Part shown: piece by piece, positions 17,858 to 26,625 of the stretch | Numbering within the stretch: position 1 is the first letter of the stretch | How the letters are laid out: each line of letters begins with the position of its first letter | Position numbers and translations under genes: made by a program | Assembly (NCBI GenBank): GCA_050943475.1 | Contig: JBMNPF010000010.1 | Coordinates: 43,508-107,507, forward strand | Direction: 5' to 3' | From: Metaruminococcus_A sp050943475 | GTDB lineage: Bacteria > Bacillota > Clostridia > Oscillospirales > Ruminococcaceae | Length of the DNA stretch: 64,000 nucleotides | The notes under the pieces: generated by a model | What the model was told of the DNA's origin: nothing | Seen by the model: the letters and a program-made list of their open reading frames with translations, nothing else | Databases searched by the model: none

Positions 17858-17916
17858 GAGGTGGAGAACATGTGTGCCCGGTGACGGAATATTCGTCGGA
17901 GGGAAGGAGAAGGCAG

Positions 17917-18765
17917 ATGAATGCGCTCAGCGATTGTTTTACACTGCAAAACGGTGTGAAGATGCCTTGTATTGGCTACGGCACCTTTAAAATGGAGGAT
18001 GATGCGGCGGAACGGACGGTGCGTGAGGCGATTGCCCGCGGTTACCGCCACATTGACACGGCAAGCGTTTACGGGAATGAAACCGGCGTTGGCCGGGCGG
18101 TGCGCGCCTGCGGGGTGCCGCGAGAAGATCTGTCTATCACCAGCAAGCTTTGGAACGACGATCAGGGCTATGAATCCACCTTGAAAGCGTTTGATGCCAC
18201 CCTGAGCCGTTTGGGGTTGGATTATGTTGACCTTTATCTCATCCATTGGCCGGCACCGCTGAGAATCCGCGATCGGTTTATCGAATATAATCGTGAAACC
18301 TGGCGTGCGTTTGAGAAACTCTATCGGGAGGGGAAAATCCGCGCCATTGGCGTGAGCAATTTTTTGGAAAAACATCTGGTTCCGCTCATGGAGGCGGCAG
18401 AGGTAAAACCGATGGTCAACCAGCTTGAAATTCACCCGGCGTTTCCGCAGCGGGAGATTGTGGATTTTTGCAAGCAGCACGGTATTGTGGTGGAGGCCTG
18501 GGGCCCGCTCATGCGCGGCAAAGCCTTTGACAATCCGCTGCTCTGCGAACTTGCGGAGAAATACCGGAAATCCGTTGCGCAGATTCTGGTGCGCTGGTGC
18601 GTGCAGTACGGGGTTGTGCCGCTGCCCAAAACCCAAAATCCAGAGCGGATGAAACAAAACGCTGAAATTTTTGATTTTTCGCTTTCCGAAGAGGACGTCA
18701 GCCGGATGTGCGCGCTGGAGGCGCTTGGCCGCACCGGCCAGGATCCGGAGAAAAACCCGTTTTAG
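17917..18765 (+). CDS. Aldo/keto reductase, second of a tandem pair
   Basis: 282 aa. The tetrad is D47, Y52, K77 and H110 in the same contexts as in the upstream gene, and whole blocks such as GVKMPCIGYGTFK, LGLDYVDLYLIHWPAPL and KPMVNQLEIHP are shared, so the pair arose by duplication and has since diverged (SKLWNDD here, TKLGNHH there). The ATG of MNALSDC follows GGAGGGAAGGAG; a start 45 bases earlier is in frame but less well placed. The transcript ends at the hairpin at 18787. The duplicated pair may handle two related aldehydes. Confidence 0.9.
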   Translation: MNALSDCFTLQNGVKMPCIGYGTFKMEDDAAERTVREAIARGYRHIDTASVYGNETGVGRAVRACGVPREDLSITSKLWNDDQGYESTLKAFDATLSRLGLDYVDLYLIHWPAPLRIRDRFIEYNRETWRAFEKLYREGKIRAIGVSNFLEKHLVPLMEAAEVKPMVNQLEIHPAFPQREIVDFCKQHGIVVEAWGPLMRGKAFDNPLLCELAEKYRKSVAQILVRWCVQYGVVPLPKTQNPERMKQNAEIFDFSLSEEDVSRMCALEALGRTGQDPEKNPF

Positions 18766-18786
18766 CAGGATGTTTCCGGCAGTATA

Positions 18787-18817
18787 AACGGCGGGAGTTT
18801 TATTCCCGCCGTTTTTT
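18787..18817 (+). terminator. Terminator of the reductase pair
   Basis: AACGGCGGGA pairs with TCCCGCCGTT around a seven-base loop and is followed by T6. Confidence 0.92.
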
Positions 18818-18866
18818 CTCTGTAATTGTTCTAAAATACACCCTGGTTTTTTAGTAGTTTTTTGAA

Positions 18867-18895
18867 TTGACAAGGAATCTGTTGGCCGCTATACT
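18867..18895 (+). promoter_or_regulatory. Promoter of the DUF4867 gene
   Basis: TTGACA and TATACT are 17 bases apart. The leader carries a small GCCTGG/CCAGGC hairpin (about 18907-18930) just before the ribosome binding site. Confidence 0.85.
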
Positions 18896-18958
18896 GATTA
18901 TAAAGCGCCTGGGACAGGGTTGCTCCAGGCCGTTTATTTTGAAACAGGAGTGATAGCA

Positions 18959-19627
18959 ATGATAGAGAAGATGCAGAAAGCGAATCCGGGAATCAAGATT
19001 CTCCCGGTGGAGGATGCTGCTTTTGGAAAATACGGCCAGATCATTACCGGGTATGATTTTTCCGAGTACATCGCGTACATGAAAGCCAATACCCCGACCC
19101 CGAAAGAGGGCAATATTTACATTCCGTCGGATGAAAAGATGGAAGCGCTTGCGGTCACCAAAGAGGTCTCTGCAAATTTTTACGCTGAAATGCCGGTTCA
19201 GGTGGGCTACTGCAACGGCAGCACCTCCAGCCTTGACGCGCTGGAGTACCACAAAGGCAGCGAAATTGACCTTGCTGTGACCGATCTCGTGGTGCTGCTC
19301 GGCTCAATTACCGACATCAAAGACAATGTTTACGATTCCGCAAAGGTAGAGGCGTTCTACATCAAGGCGGGCACCGCTGTGGAGTTCTACGGCCCCACCC
19401 TGCATTTTGCCCCCTGCATGGTCGATGAAAACGGCTACCAGTGCGTCGTCGTGCTTCCGCGCGACACCAATTTCCCGCTGGACAACGCGGTTTCCCCCAA
19501 AAACAATGAAGACAAACTCCTGCTGATGAAAAACAAGTGGGTCATTGCACATCCGGACAGCGGTATGGCAAAAGATGGTGCCTACGTTGGTATTACCGGT
19601 GTAAACCTCAAGCTCTCCATCGGTTAA
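18959..19627 (+). CDS. DUF4867 family protein
   Basis: 222 aa, soluble, no signal peptide. MQKANPGIKILPVEDAAFGKYGQII at the start and VEAFYIKAGTAVEFYGPTLHFAPCMV in the middle have the look of a cupin-like beta sandwich, and the whole protein fits the DUF4867 family, whose function is not established; members tend to lie near carbohydrate genes. The AACAGGAG ribosome binding site fixes the ATG. It is monocistronic, with its own strong promoter and terminator, which argues for high expression. Family assignment is from memory of the conserved opening and is moderately sure. Confidence 0.7.
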   Translation: MIEKMQKANPGIKILPVEDAAFGKYGQIITGYDFSEYIAYMKANTPTPKEGNIYIPSDEKMEALAVTKEVSANFYAEMPVQVGYCNGSTSSLDALEYHKGSEIDLAVTDLVVLLGSITDIKDNVYDSAKVEAFYIKAGTAVEFYGPTLHFAPCMVDENGYQCVVVLPRDTNFPLDNAVSPKNNEDKLLLMKNKWVIAHPDSGMAKDGAYVGITGVNLKLSIG

Positions 19628-19683
19628 GCAGGCCGTTTTGGCGGGCCGCCTCTTGTTTTGAGTCTCATTTTGTCACACGAAGT

Positions 19684-19725
19684 GGCTGCGGGTGTTTGTA
19701 CCCGCGGCCGCTTTTTCGCTTTTTT
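19684..19725 (+). terminator. Terminator of the DUF4867 gene
   Basis: GGCTGCGGGT pairs with ACCCGCGGCC around GTTTGT and is followed by a T-rich tail. Confidence 0.88.
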
Positions 19726-19790
19726 ACCACCCTAGCATCCCTCTAAACTTTCCGCACAGCCCCCGACTACACAAGGAGGTGTATGACGCA

Positions 19791-21566
19791 ATGTTCCAGA
19801 TAAAATGGGCATGGGAGAATATGACCGGTTACCGGAAGCGGTACATAATGGCGCTGTCCTTTGTGGTGACCAGCTCGCTTCTCGTGTTCATCAACCCGTT
19901 TATAACCCAAACCATTGTTGACGAAGTGCTGGTTGGTACGGCCGGACCGGACGGAGAGGTGGTCCGCAATTATGCCATCCTGGTTCCGCTGCTTATCACG
20001 ATGGTGCTGGTTCATTTGTTCCGTATGAGCATGCTCAATGCAGGCGTTTACAACTGCGATTATGCGTCGCAGGGGATGCTTGTCAATATGCGCGAGCATT
20101 TGTACGACCGCATCCAGACGCAGGACAAGACCTATTACGACCGTTACCGCACCGGCGACCTGATGACCAGGCTCACCGGCGACCTCGACACGGTCCGCAA
20201 TGCCTTTTCCTATGTGTTCCGCGAATTTATTATTGACATTTTCCTCTTTCTCACGACCACCGTTTTTTTTCTCACCATCAACCCCCTCTTTACGGTGGCG
20301 GTGATGGCGGTGACGCCGGTTCTGCTCATCCTTTCCAAAATGTTTTCCAAAAAGGTGCGTTCCAAATATGTAATTCTGCGCGAACGGCTGAGCGAGCTCA
20401 ACACCAAAGCGCAGGAGGATATTTCAGGCAACCGGGTCATTAAGGCGTTCGCAAGAGAGCCGTATGAGATTGATGAATTTGCCAAAAAGAACAACGCCTA
20501 CCGTACAGCGAATATCGACTCTCAGTTCACCTGGCTGCGTTATTTCCCGGGCGTTCATGTTTTGGCCAATATGCCAACGGTGGTGATCATCCTTGTAGGC
20601 GGCTTATTCATCATCAACGGCTGGCTGACGGCGGGCGATCTCGCCGCGTTTTCGGCCCTGACCTGGGCCATCAGCGAGCCGATGCGCAACATCGGCATTC
20701 TGCTCAACGACCTTCAGCGGTTTTTCGCCTCGGCGGATAAAGTCATTGAAATGTACTACGCTCAGCCGCACATCCAAAACGCGCCGGACGCGATTGACCT
20801 GCCGCATAAAATGCGCGGCAAGGTGGAGTTTAAGGACGTTCACTTCAAGTTTGACGACCAGGTGGTTTTCGACGGTATTTCCTTTGTGGCAAACCCCGGC
20901 GAGACCATTGCGGTCATGGGCGGCACCGGTTCCGGCAAAACCTCGCTTGTCAACCTCATTGAGCGGTTTTACGATGTGACCGGCGGTGCTGTTCTGGTGG
21001 ATGACATCGACGTGCGCAGGCTGACCTTAAGCTCGCTGCGCGGAGGTATCGGCATGGCCACGCAGGATGTTTTTCTCTACTCCGAAACGGTGGACGGCAA
21101 CATTGCCTACGGCGATCCGGAGCTCAGCGAGGAGGAGGTTCGCCATTTTGCGGAAATCACCGCTTCCGACTTTATTGACGACATGGAGGACGGCTACGAG
21201 ACCATTGTCGGCGAACGCGGCGTCGGTCTCTCCGGCGGGCAGAAGCAGCGCTTGGCGCTTGCCCGCGCGCTCGCGATAAAGCCGTCGATTCTGATTCTGG
21301 ACGACACGACCTCAGCCGTCGACATGGAGACCGAAAAATACATTCAGGAGCAGCTTTCCAAGCTGGATTTTGAATGCACCAAGTTCATCATCGCTCAACG
21401 TATTTCCTCGGTTAAAAACGCCGACCAGATTCTCATTCTCGACCACGGCAAAATTGTGGAACACGGCACCCACGCGGAGCTGCTCCGGCAAAACGGCTAT
21501 TACCGTGAAATTTTTGAGCTCCAGCACGGTGCAGAAAGGCAGGTGGTTTCGGATGGCGCGCAATAA
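19791..21566 (+). CDS. ABC exporter subunit with degenerate Walker B site
   Basis: 591 aa: six membrane helices (about residues 1-320) then an ATPase domain. Walker A is GGTGSGKTS, the signature is LSGGQKQR and Walker B is ILILDDTTSAVD. An aspartate stands where the catalytic glutamate should be, so this subunit brings the degenerate ATP site of a heterodimeric exporter of the BmrCD/TM287-288 type. The ATG follows AAGGAGG. It overlaps the next ABC gene by 14 bases, so the two are translated together and form the dimer. Typical cargo is drugs, lipids or peptides; the actual cargo is unknown. Confidence 0.9.
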   Translation: MFQIKWAWENMTGYRKRYIMALSFVVTSSLLVFINPFITQTIVDEVLVGTAGPDGEVVRNYAILVPLLITMVLVHLFRMSMLNAGVYNCDYASQGMLVNMREHLYDRIQTQDKTYYDRYRTGDLMTRLTGDLDTVRNAFSYVFREFIIDIFLFLTTTVFFLTINPLFTVAVMAVTPVLLILSKMFSKKVRSKYVILRERLSELNTKAQEDISGNRVIKAFAREPYEIDEFAKKNNAYRTANIDSQFTWLRYFPGVHVLANMPTVVIILVGGLFIINGWLTAGDLAAFSALTWAISEPMRNIGILLNDLQRFFASADKVIEMYYAQPHIQNAPDAIDLPHKMRGKVEFKDVHFKFDDQVVFDGISFVANPGETIAVMGGTGSGKTSLVNLIERFYDVTGGAVLVDDIDVRRLTLSSLRGGIGMATQDVFLYSETVDGNIAYGDPELSEEEVRHFAEITASDFIDDMEDGYETIVGERGVGLSGGQKQRLALARALAIKPSILILDDTTSAVDMETEKYIQEQLSKLDFECTKFIIAQRISSVKNADQILILDHGKIVEHGTHAELLRQNGYYREIFELQHGAERQVVSDGAQ

Positions 21567-23331
21567 ATTTGACATTGATGAATCGCTGGAATCCCCATTT
21601 AACATACAGCACCTGAAGCGTAGCTTTATCTACATTAAAAAGTACAAGAAAAAGATGATCCTTGCGCTGACCTACTCGCTGCTGAGCGTTATTTTTGCCC
21701 TGTTTGGCCCTCAGATTATGAAAGAGGCGCTGGATGTTGCGGTGGTCAACAAGGATGTGCCTTACCTCATCCTGCTTTCGGTCCTGCTGATTGTGACCAT
21801 CGGCATTTCCATCCTGCTCAACGTCCTGCGTTCCCGTATTACGGCGGTGGTGGGGCAGAACATCATCTACGACATCCGGCAGGATTTGTTTGAGCACCTG
21901 CAAAAACTCCCCTTTTCCTATTATGACAACCGGCCGCACGGAAAAATCTTGGTCCGTGTGGTACAGTACGTCAACAACGTCTCGGACATGCTTTCGAACG
22001 GTATCATCAACTTTTTTCTTGAAATCTGCAACCTGATTTTTGTCACGGTGTTTATGTTCATCACCGACGCCCGGCTCGCGCTTGTCATCATTGCAGGGCT
22101 CCCGGTGCTGATTGTGATTGTAGGGGTCATTATGCCGAAGCAGCGGCGGGCCTGGCAGAGCTTTTCCAACAAAAACTCCAACATGAACGCCTACCTGCAT
22201 GAGAGCATTCTCGGTTCCGGCGTCACTCAGATTTTCACCCGCGAAAAGCTCAACGCGGAGATTGGTTACACCCAGTTCCACAACTGCCGCCGTTCTTTCC
22301 TCAAGGCGGTGTTTGTCTCAAACTGGGTCTGGTATTCGGTGGAAATGATCTCCGCCATTGTCAACGCGAGCGTCTACGGGGCGGGCATTCTGCTCATCCG
22401 CCCGATGGCAACCTTCGGTACCATCATCGCCATGGGCGATTACTCCTGGCGGTTCTGGCGGCCGATTACCAACCTCGCAAACCTTTACAACAACCTCATC
22501 AACACCATTGCCTACCTTGAACGCATCTTTGAGACCATTGACGAGCCGGTCCTCATTGAGGATGCGCCGGACGCCAAAGCCCTGCCGCCCATCCGCGGCA
22601 ACGTAGAGTTCAAGGACGTTGTGTTTGAGTATGAGCCGGGGCGCCCCATCCTCAACCACATGAGCTTTCAGGTGAAAGCAGGGGAGAGCATTGCCCTGGT
22701 TGGGCCGACCGGCGCCGGCAAGACGACGGTCATCAACCTCATCAGCCGGTTTTATGACATCTCCTCCGGTCAGATTTTAATTGACGGGCACGACATTTCC
22801 AAAGCGACGCTGCACTCCCTTCGCAGTCAAATGGGCGTTATGCTGCAGGACAGCTTCGTGTTCTCGGGCGATATTCAGGAGAATATCCGCTACGGCAAGC
22901 TGGACGCTACCTATGAGGAAATTGTCGCCGCTGCAAAAACGGTTAAGGCGGATGAGTTTATCCGCGAAATGGAGCACGGCTACAAGACCGAGGTCAACGA
23001 GCGCGGCAGCAGGCTCTCACAAGGGCAGAAGCAGCTTATTTCCTTTGCCCGCACCCTGATTGCCGACCCGAAAATCCTCATTCTCGACGAGGCGACCTCC
23101 TCCATTGACACCAAAACCGAACGCCTGATGCAGGAGGGGCTCAACGAGCTGCTCAAGGGGCGGACCTCGTTTATTATTGCGCACCGGCTTTCCACCATCC
23201 AGCACTGCGACCGCATTATGTATGTGGATGAAGGGATCATCCAGGAATGCGGCTCCCATGACGAATTGATGGCGAAAAAAGGCAAATATTACGAGCTTTG
23301 CATGGCGCAGCGCGAGGACGCGGCGGGATAA
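21553..23331 (+). CDS. ABC exporter subunit with canonical Walker B and LSQGQ signature
   Basis: 592 aa: six membrane helices then an ATPase domain with Walker A GPTGAGKTT, Walker B ILILDEATSSID with its glutamate, and a deviant signature LSQGQKQL. In heterodimeric exporters this LSQGQ faces the degenerate Walker A/B of the partner, while the partner's LSGGQ faces this intact site, so the two sequences fit as a pair. The ATG lies inside the end of the upstream gene behind AGGTGG. The C-terminal tail after the H-loop (IIAHRLSTI) is short. Confidence 0.9.
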   Translation: MARNKFDIDESLESPFNIQHLKRSFIYIKKYKKKMILALTYSLLSVIFALFGPQIMKEALDVAVVNKDVPYLILLSVLLIVTIGISILLNVLRSRITAVVGQNIIYDIRQDLFEHLQKLPFSYYDNRPHGKILVRVVQYVNNVSDMLSNGIINFFLEICNLIFVTVFMFITDARLALVIIAGLPVLIVIVGVIMPKQRRAWQSFSNKNSNMNAYLHESILGSGVTQIFTREKLNAEIGYTQFHNCRRSFLKAVFVSNWVWYSVEMISAIVNASVYGAGILLIRPMATFGTIIAMGDYSWRFWRPITNLANLYNNLINTIAYLERIFETIDEPVLIEDAPDAKALPPIRGNVEFKDVVFEYEPGRPILNHMSFQVKAGESIALVGPTGAGKTTVINLISRFYDISSGQILIDGHDISKATLHSLRSQMGVMLQDSFVFSGDIQENIRYGKLDATYEEIVAAAKTVKADEFIREMEHGYKTEVNERGSRLSQGQKQLISFARTLIADPKILILDEATSSIDTKTERLMQEGLNELLKGRTSFIIAHRLSTIQHCDRIMYVDEGIIQECGSHDELMAKKGKYYELCMAQREDAAG

Positions 23332-23353
23332 AATTTGCGGCCGTTCTTCTTTA

Positions 23354-23515
23354 ATGATTTGCAGTACGGTTGTTCTGCTTGGCCGAGGAGAGACCGCCGG
23401 ACTGTACGCCCAGGGAACCCATACCATGGTTTTTACCGGCCCCTTTCTTGGTCAGTTTGCCGCAGTCGGCAATGCTGTGTTCGATTACTTTCAAACCGAA
23501 TTTCCTGGGAAATAA
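23354..23515 (+). other. Possible 53-aa reading frame, perhaps a gene remnant
   Basis: A short frame starting MICSTVVLLGRGETAGLY and ending FQTEFPGK has protein-like composition (balanced glycine, aromatic and polar residues) rather than the arginine-rich look of shadow frames. No ribosome binding site precedes its ATG, and it sits in the 3' region of the ABC operon just before the terminator. It could be the tail of a decayed gene. I cannot name a family. Confidence 0.25.
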
Positions 23516-23520
23516 CTGGC

Positions 23521-23572
23521 GAAAAGCCCCCTTTTTGGAATCTGTTGGATTCCAAAAAGGGGGCTTTTTTTA
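23521..23572 (+). terminator. Strong terminator of the ABC exporter operon, bidirectional
   Basis: A near-perfect stem of about 20 bp (AAAGCCCCCTTTTTGGAATC against its complement) with a five-base loop is followed by T7. A-rich sequence on the other side allows use from either direction. Confidence 0.93.
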
Positions 23573-23806
23573 ATCGGCCGATGCGATACGGTCGGGCAGC
23601 AGAGGAACCGGATTGTGCCGGCGGTTTTTCTTGATCGATACGGGACACTGGAGCCAAAAATGGCAAAGGGACAAGACGATGCAGAGCGCTTTGAGGCTAT
23701 CGGCTTGCAAGCAAAGCCATAAAAGACGGATGGTGGGTGCGTTCTGCTGCAATGATTTACGTGGATTTTACACGGGATTTTCGTTTTGTAAAAGAAAACG
23801 GCTGTT

Positions 23807-23861
23807 TTTACTCATTTTTTACACAGTGCAAATAGCTCATTTTACATTGAGGCAATACAAT
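23807..23861 (+). promoter_or_regulatory. Pho-box-like repeats and -10 of the pst operon
   Basis: TTTACT at 23807, TTTACA at 23818 and TTTACA at 23841 lie 11 and 23 bases apart, near the 11-base period of PhoP boxes in Firmicutes, just before a -10 TACAAT at 23856-23861. A further TTTACA lies at 23767. There is no sigma-A -35, as expected for an activator-dependent promoter. The phoB/phoR genes at the end of the same cluster would be the regulators. Confidence 0.65.
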
Positions 23862-23896
23862 AAGGCCGTACTTAAGAGAAAAAAGGAGAATGAACA

Positions 23897-24817
23897 ATGA
23901 AAATGAAAAAAACAGTTTGCCTGTTATGCGCTGCTGTCATGTCGCTGGGGTTGTTCGCCGGCTGTCAGTCTGGCGGGGATTCTTCTGCAAGCGATTCTTC
24001 TTCCGGCAGCACCAACACCTCTGCGACTGATTTCGATGCAAATCAGTCCATCAACGTCATTACCCGTGAGTCTGGTTCCGGTACAAGAGGCGCCTTTATT
24101 GAGCTGTTCGGCGTAGAGGAAAAGGACGCAGACGGCAACAAGGTTGACAAAACCACCGAAGAGGCGAGCGTACAGTCCAGCACCAACGCTGTTCTCACCA
24201 CCGTTGCAGGCGATGAAACCGCAATCGGTTACATCTCGCTCGGCTCCCTCAATGACGATGTCAAAGCTCTGAAAATTGACGGCGCAGAAGCAAGCGTTGC
24301 AAATGTAAAAGATGGTACATATAAAGTATCCCGTCCGTTTAACATTGCTTATAAAGGCACCCTGAGCGAACAGGCGCAGGATTTCGTCAACTTTATCCTG
24401 AGCACCGAAGGCCAGGAGGTTGTGGAAGCAGCCGGCTTTATCCCGCTGGACGACACCAAGGCGTTTGAATCCAACAATGCAAGCGGCAAGGTTGTCATCT
24501 CTGGTTCCTCCTCGGTCACTCCGGTTATGGAAAAACTTCAGGAAGCCTACCAGAAAATCAATGCGAACGTCACCATTGAAATTCAGCAGACCGACTCTAC
24601 CAATGGTATGAAGGATGCTATGGCCGGTACCTGTGACATCGGCATGGCTTCCAGAGAGCTCAAAGACAGCGAGCTTGAGAGCCTTACCTCGACCACCATT
24701 GCAACCGACGGCATCGCGGTTATTGTCAACAAAGCCAACAGCTTTGATGACCTGACCTCGGATGCTATCAAAGCAATCTTCACCGGCGAAGCTGTTAACT
24801 GGAGCGACGTAAAATAA
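23897..24817 (+). CDS. pstS: Phosphate-binding lipoprotein PstS, circularly permuted
   Basis: 306 aa. A signal peptide ends in LFAGC, so Cys23 is the lipid anchor, followed by a Ser/Gly/Thr linker. The phosphate-binding fold is in swapped order. The part that is normally second (INVITRESGSGTRGAF at 52-67, SSTNAVLTTVAG, AIGYISLGSL, SRPFNIAYKG, FILSTEGQEVV) comes first, and the part normally at the N-terminus (GKVVISGSSSVTPVMEKL at 197-214, DIGMASRELKD, TDGIAVIVN, IFTGEAVNWSDV) comes last. Both phosphate-contact loops, GSGTR and GSSSVT, are intact, so it should bind phosphate. It feeds the PstCAB permease encoded downstream. AAAAGGAG precedes the ATG. Confidence 0.92.
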   Translation: MKMKKTVCLLCAAVMSLGLFAGCQSGGDSSASDSSSGSTNTSATDFDANQSINVITRESGSGTRGAFIELFGVEEKDADGNKVDKTTEEASVQSSTNAVLTTVAGDETAIGYISLGSLNDDVKALKIDGAEASVANVKDGTYKVSRPFNIAYKGTLSEQAQDFVNFILSTEGQEVVEAAGFIPLDDTKAFESNNASGKVVISGSSSVTPVMEKLQEAYQKINANVTIEIQQTDSTNGMKDAMAGTCDIGMASRELKDSELESLTSTTIATDGIAVIVNKANSFDDLTSDAIKAIFTGEAVNWSDVK

Positions 24818-24829
24818 CCAAACAGAAAT

Positions 24830-24882
24830 GAACAGCGCAACAAGGGCTCGCCGTGTTCTCCACGGCCGGCCCAGTTGCTGTT
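24830..24882 (+). promoter_or_regulatory. Hairpin between pstS and pstC
   Basis: AACAGCGCAACAAGGGC pairs imperfectly with GGCCCAGTTGCTGTT, and a small CCGTG/CACGG hairpin sits inside. No proper T-run follows. Such a structure commonly protects or partially terminates the pstS message so that the binding protein is made in excess of the membrane subunits. Confidence 0.55.
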
Positions 24883-24901
24883 TTGGGAGAGTATGGAATT
24901 T

Positions 24902-25759
24902 ATGAAGAAATTCAAAGAAACGTTTATGAAGGGCGTATTCTTTGTTGCCGCGCTGGCGTCAATTCTGGCGGTTGCACTCATTTGCCTGTTTCTGTTTGCA
25001 AACGGCATTCCGGCAATGGGGAAGATTGGCCTGTTTGACTTCCTGCTCGGCCAGAACTGGGCGCCGCAGGACAACCCAGCTTCTTTCGGCATTCTGCCGA
25101 TGATTCTAGGCAGCATTTATATCACAGCGGGCGCAATTATCATCGGCGTGCCCATTGGCATTCTTACAGCCATTTTTATGGCCCGCTTCTGTCCCAAGGG
25201 GCTATACCGCATTTTGCACCCGGCAGTGGAGCTGCTGGCGGGCATTCCGTCGGTTGTATACGGCTTTTTCGGCCTGATGGTGCTTGTTCCCTTTGTACGC
25301 GAGACCTTTGGCGGCAAGGGCATGAGCATTCTGACCGCCTCAATCCTGCTTGGCATTATGATTCTGCCAACCATTATTGCGGTGAGTGAGTCTGCCATCC
25401 GCGCGGTGCCGGAAAGCTATTACGAGGGCGCGCTGGCGTTGGGCGCTACCCATGAGCGCAGCGTTTTCTGCACTCTGGTGCCGGCGGCGAAATCCGGTAT
25501 TATGGCTGGAATTGTGCTCGGAATCGGCCGTGCCATCGGCGAGACGATGGCGGTTGTCATGGTCGCAGGCGGGCAGCCGCGTATTACGGGGGATATTCTC
25601 AAGGGCATTCGCACCTTGACAACCAATATCGTGATGGAAATGGGCTATGCGGCAGATCTGCACCGCGAGGCGCTGATTGCGACCGGCGTCGTGCTGTTTG
25701 TGTTCATTCTCTTAATCAACCTGCTGTTTTCGCTCATCAAACGGAGGGATAAACAATGA
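24902..25759 (+). CDS. pstC: Phosphate ABC transporter permease PstC
   Basis: 285 aa with six membrane segments. The EAA-like coupling loop is visible as ESYYEGALALGATHERSVFCTLVPAAKSGIMAGIVLGIGRAIGETMAVVMVAG, the PstC form with GRAIGETMAV. It forms the membrane channel with PstA. GGGAGAG 10 bases before the ATG of MKKFKE decides the start over the ATG nine bases earlier, which lies too close. The stop overlaps the pstA start by four bases (ATGA). Confidence 0.92.
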   Translation: MKKFKETFMKGVFFVAALASILAVALICLFLFANGIPAMGKIGLFDFLLGQNWAPQDNPASFGILPMILGSIYITAGAIIIGVPIGILTAIFMARFCPKGLYRILHPAVELLAGIPSVVYGFFGLMVLVPFVRETFGGKGMSILTASILLGIMILPTIIAVSESAIRAVPESYYEGALALGATHERSVFCTLVPAAKSGIMAGIVLGIGRAIGETMAVVMVAGGQPRITGDILKGIRTLTTNIVMEMGYAADLHREALIATGVVLFVFILLINLLFSLIKRRDKQ

Positions 25760-26625
25760 AAAAGTTTACAGCCTCTGTTGCGGCGCGTTTTCGCACCTAC
25801 CGCAAGCGCCCCATGTCGCTCATTATGTTCTTGGGCGTTATGCTGGCGGCTCTTGCAACCTTTGTCGTTTTAATTTACCTGATTGGCTATATCCTTGTCA
25901 TGGGTATCCCGCATTTGAGCTGGGATTTGTTCGCCTGGGAATACAATTCAGAAAACGTTTCGTTAATGCCAGCGCTCATCAACACCGTGACCATGACGCT
26001 GCTTTCCCTTGTCATTGCAGCGCCGCTCGGCATTTTTTCGGCGGTTTACCTGGTGGAATACGCCAAACGGGGCAATAAAATTGTGGGTTTAATTCGCATC
26101 ACGGCGGAAACGCTTTCTGGGATTCCCTCCATTGTATACGGCCTGTTCGGCATGCTCTTTTTTGTCACGACCATGCACTGGGGTTATTCTATGATTTCCG
26201 GCGCCTTAACCCTTGCCATTATGATTCTCCCACTCATTATGCGCACCACTGAAGAGGCGCTCAAAGCGGTGCCGGACTCCTACCGGGAGGGCAGTTTTGG
26301 CCTTGGCGCAGGGCGGCTGCGCACCGTTTTTCGCATTGTTGTTCCGGCGGCGGTGCCGGGGATTCTTGCAGGTGTTATTTTGGCGATTGGGCGCATTGTG
26401 GGCGAAACGGCGGCGCTGATGTACACCGCAGGCACCGTTCCAAAACTGGCGGACGTTGCGTCCTCCGGGCGCACCCTTGCGGTACACATGTACGTGCTTT
26501 CCAATGAGGGCCTGCACACCGACCAGGCGTACGCCACGGCGGTCGTCCTGCTGGTGATTGTCATTCTAATCAATGCGCTTTCCGCCTTTGTGGCGAAAAA
26601 AATTACGACGAAAGGGACACGATGA
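25756..26625 (+). CDS. pstA: Phosphate ABC transporter permease PstA
   Basis: 289 aa, six membrane segments after a basic N-terminus. SGIPSIVYGLFGMLFFV and the coupling loop DSYREGSFGLGAGRLRTVFRIVVPAAVPGILAGVILAIGRIVGETAAL are the PstA hallmarks. The gene is coupled to pstC and pstB by ATGA overlaps at both ends, which favours equal amounts of the subunits. Confidence 0.92.
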   Translation: MKKFTASVAARFRTYRKRPMSLIMFLGVMLAALATFVVLIYLIGYILVMGIPHLSWDLFAWEYNSENVSLMPALINTVTMTLLSLVIAAPLGIFSAVYLVEYAKRGNKIVGLIRITAETLSGIPSIVYGLFGMLFFVTTMHWGYSMISGALTLAIMILPLIMRTTEEALKAVPDSYREGSFGLGAGRLRTVFRIVVPAAVPGILAGVILAIGRIVGETAALMYTAGTVPKLADVASSGRTLAVHMYVLSNEGLHTDQAYATAVVLLVIVILINALSAFVAKKITTKGTR

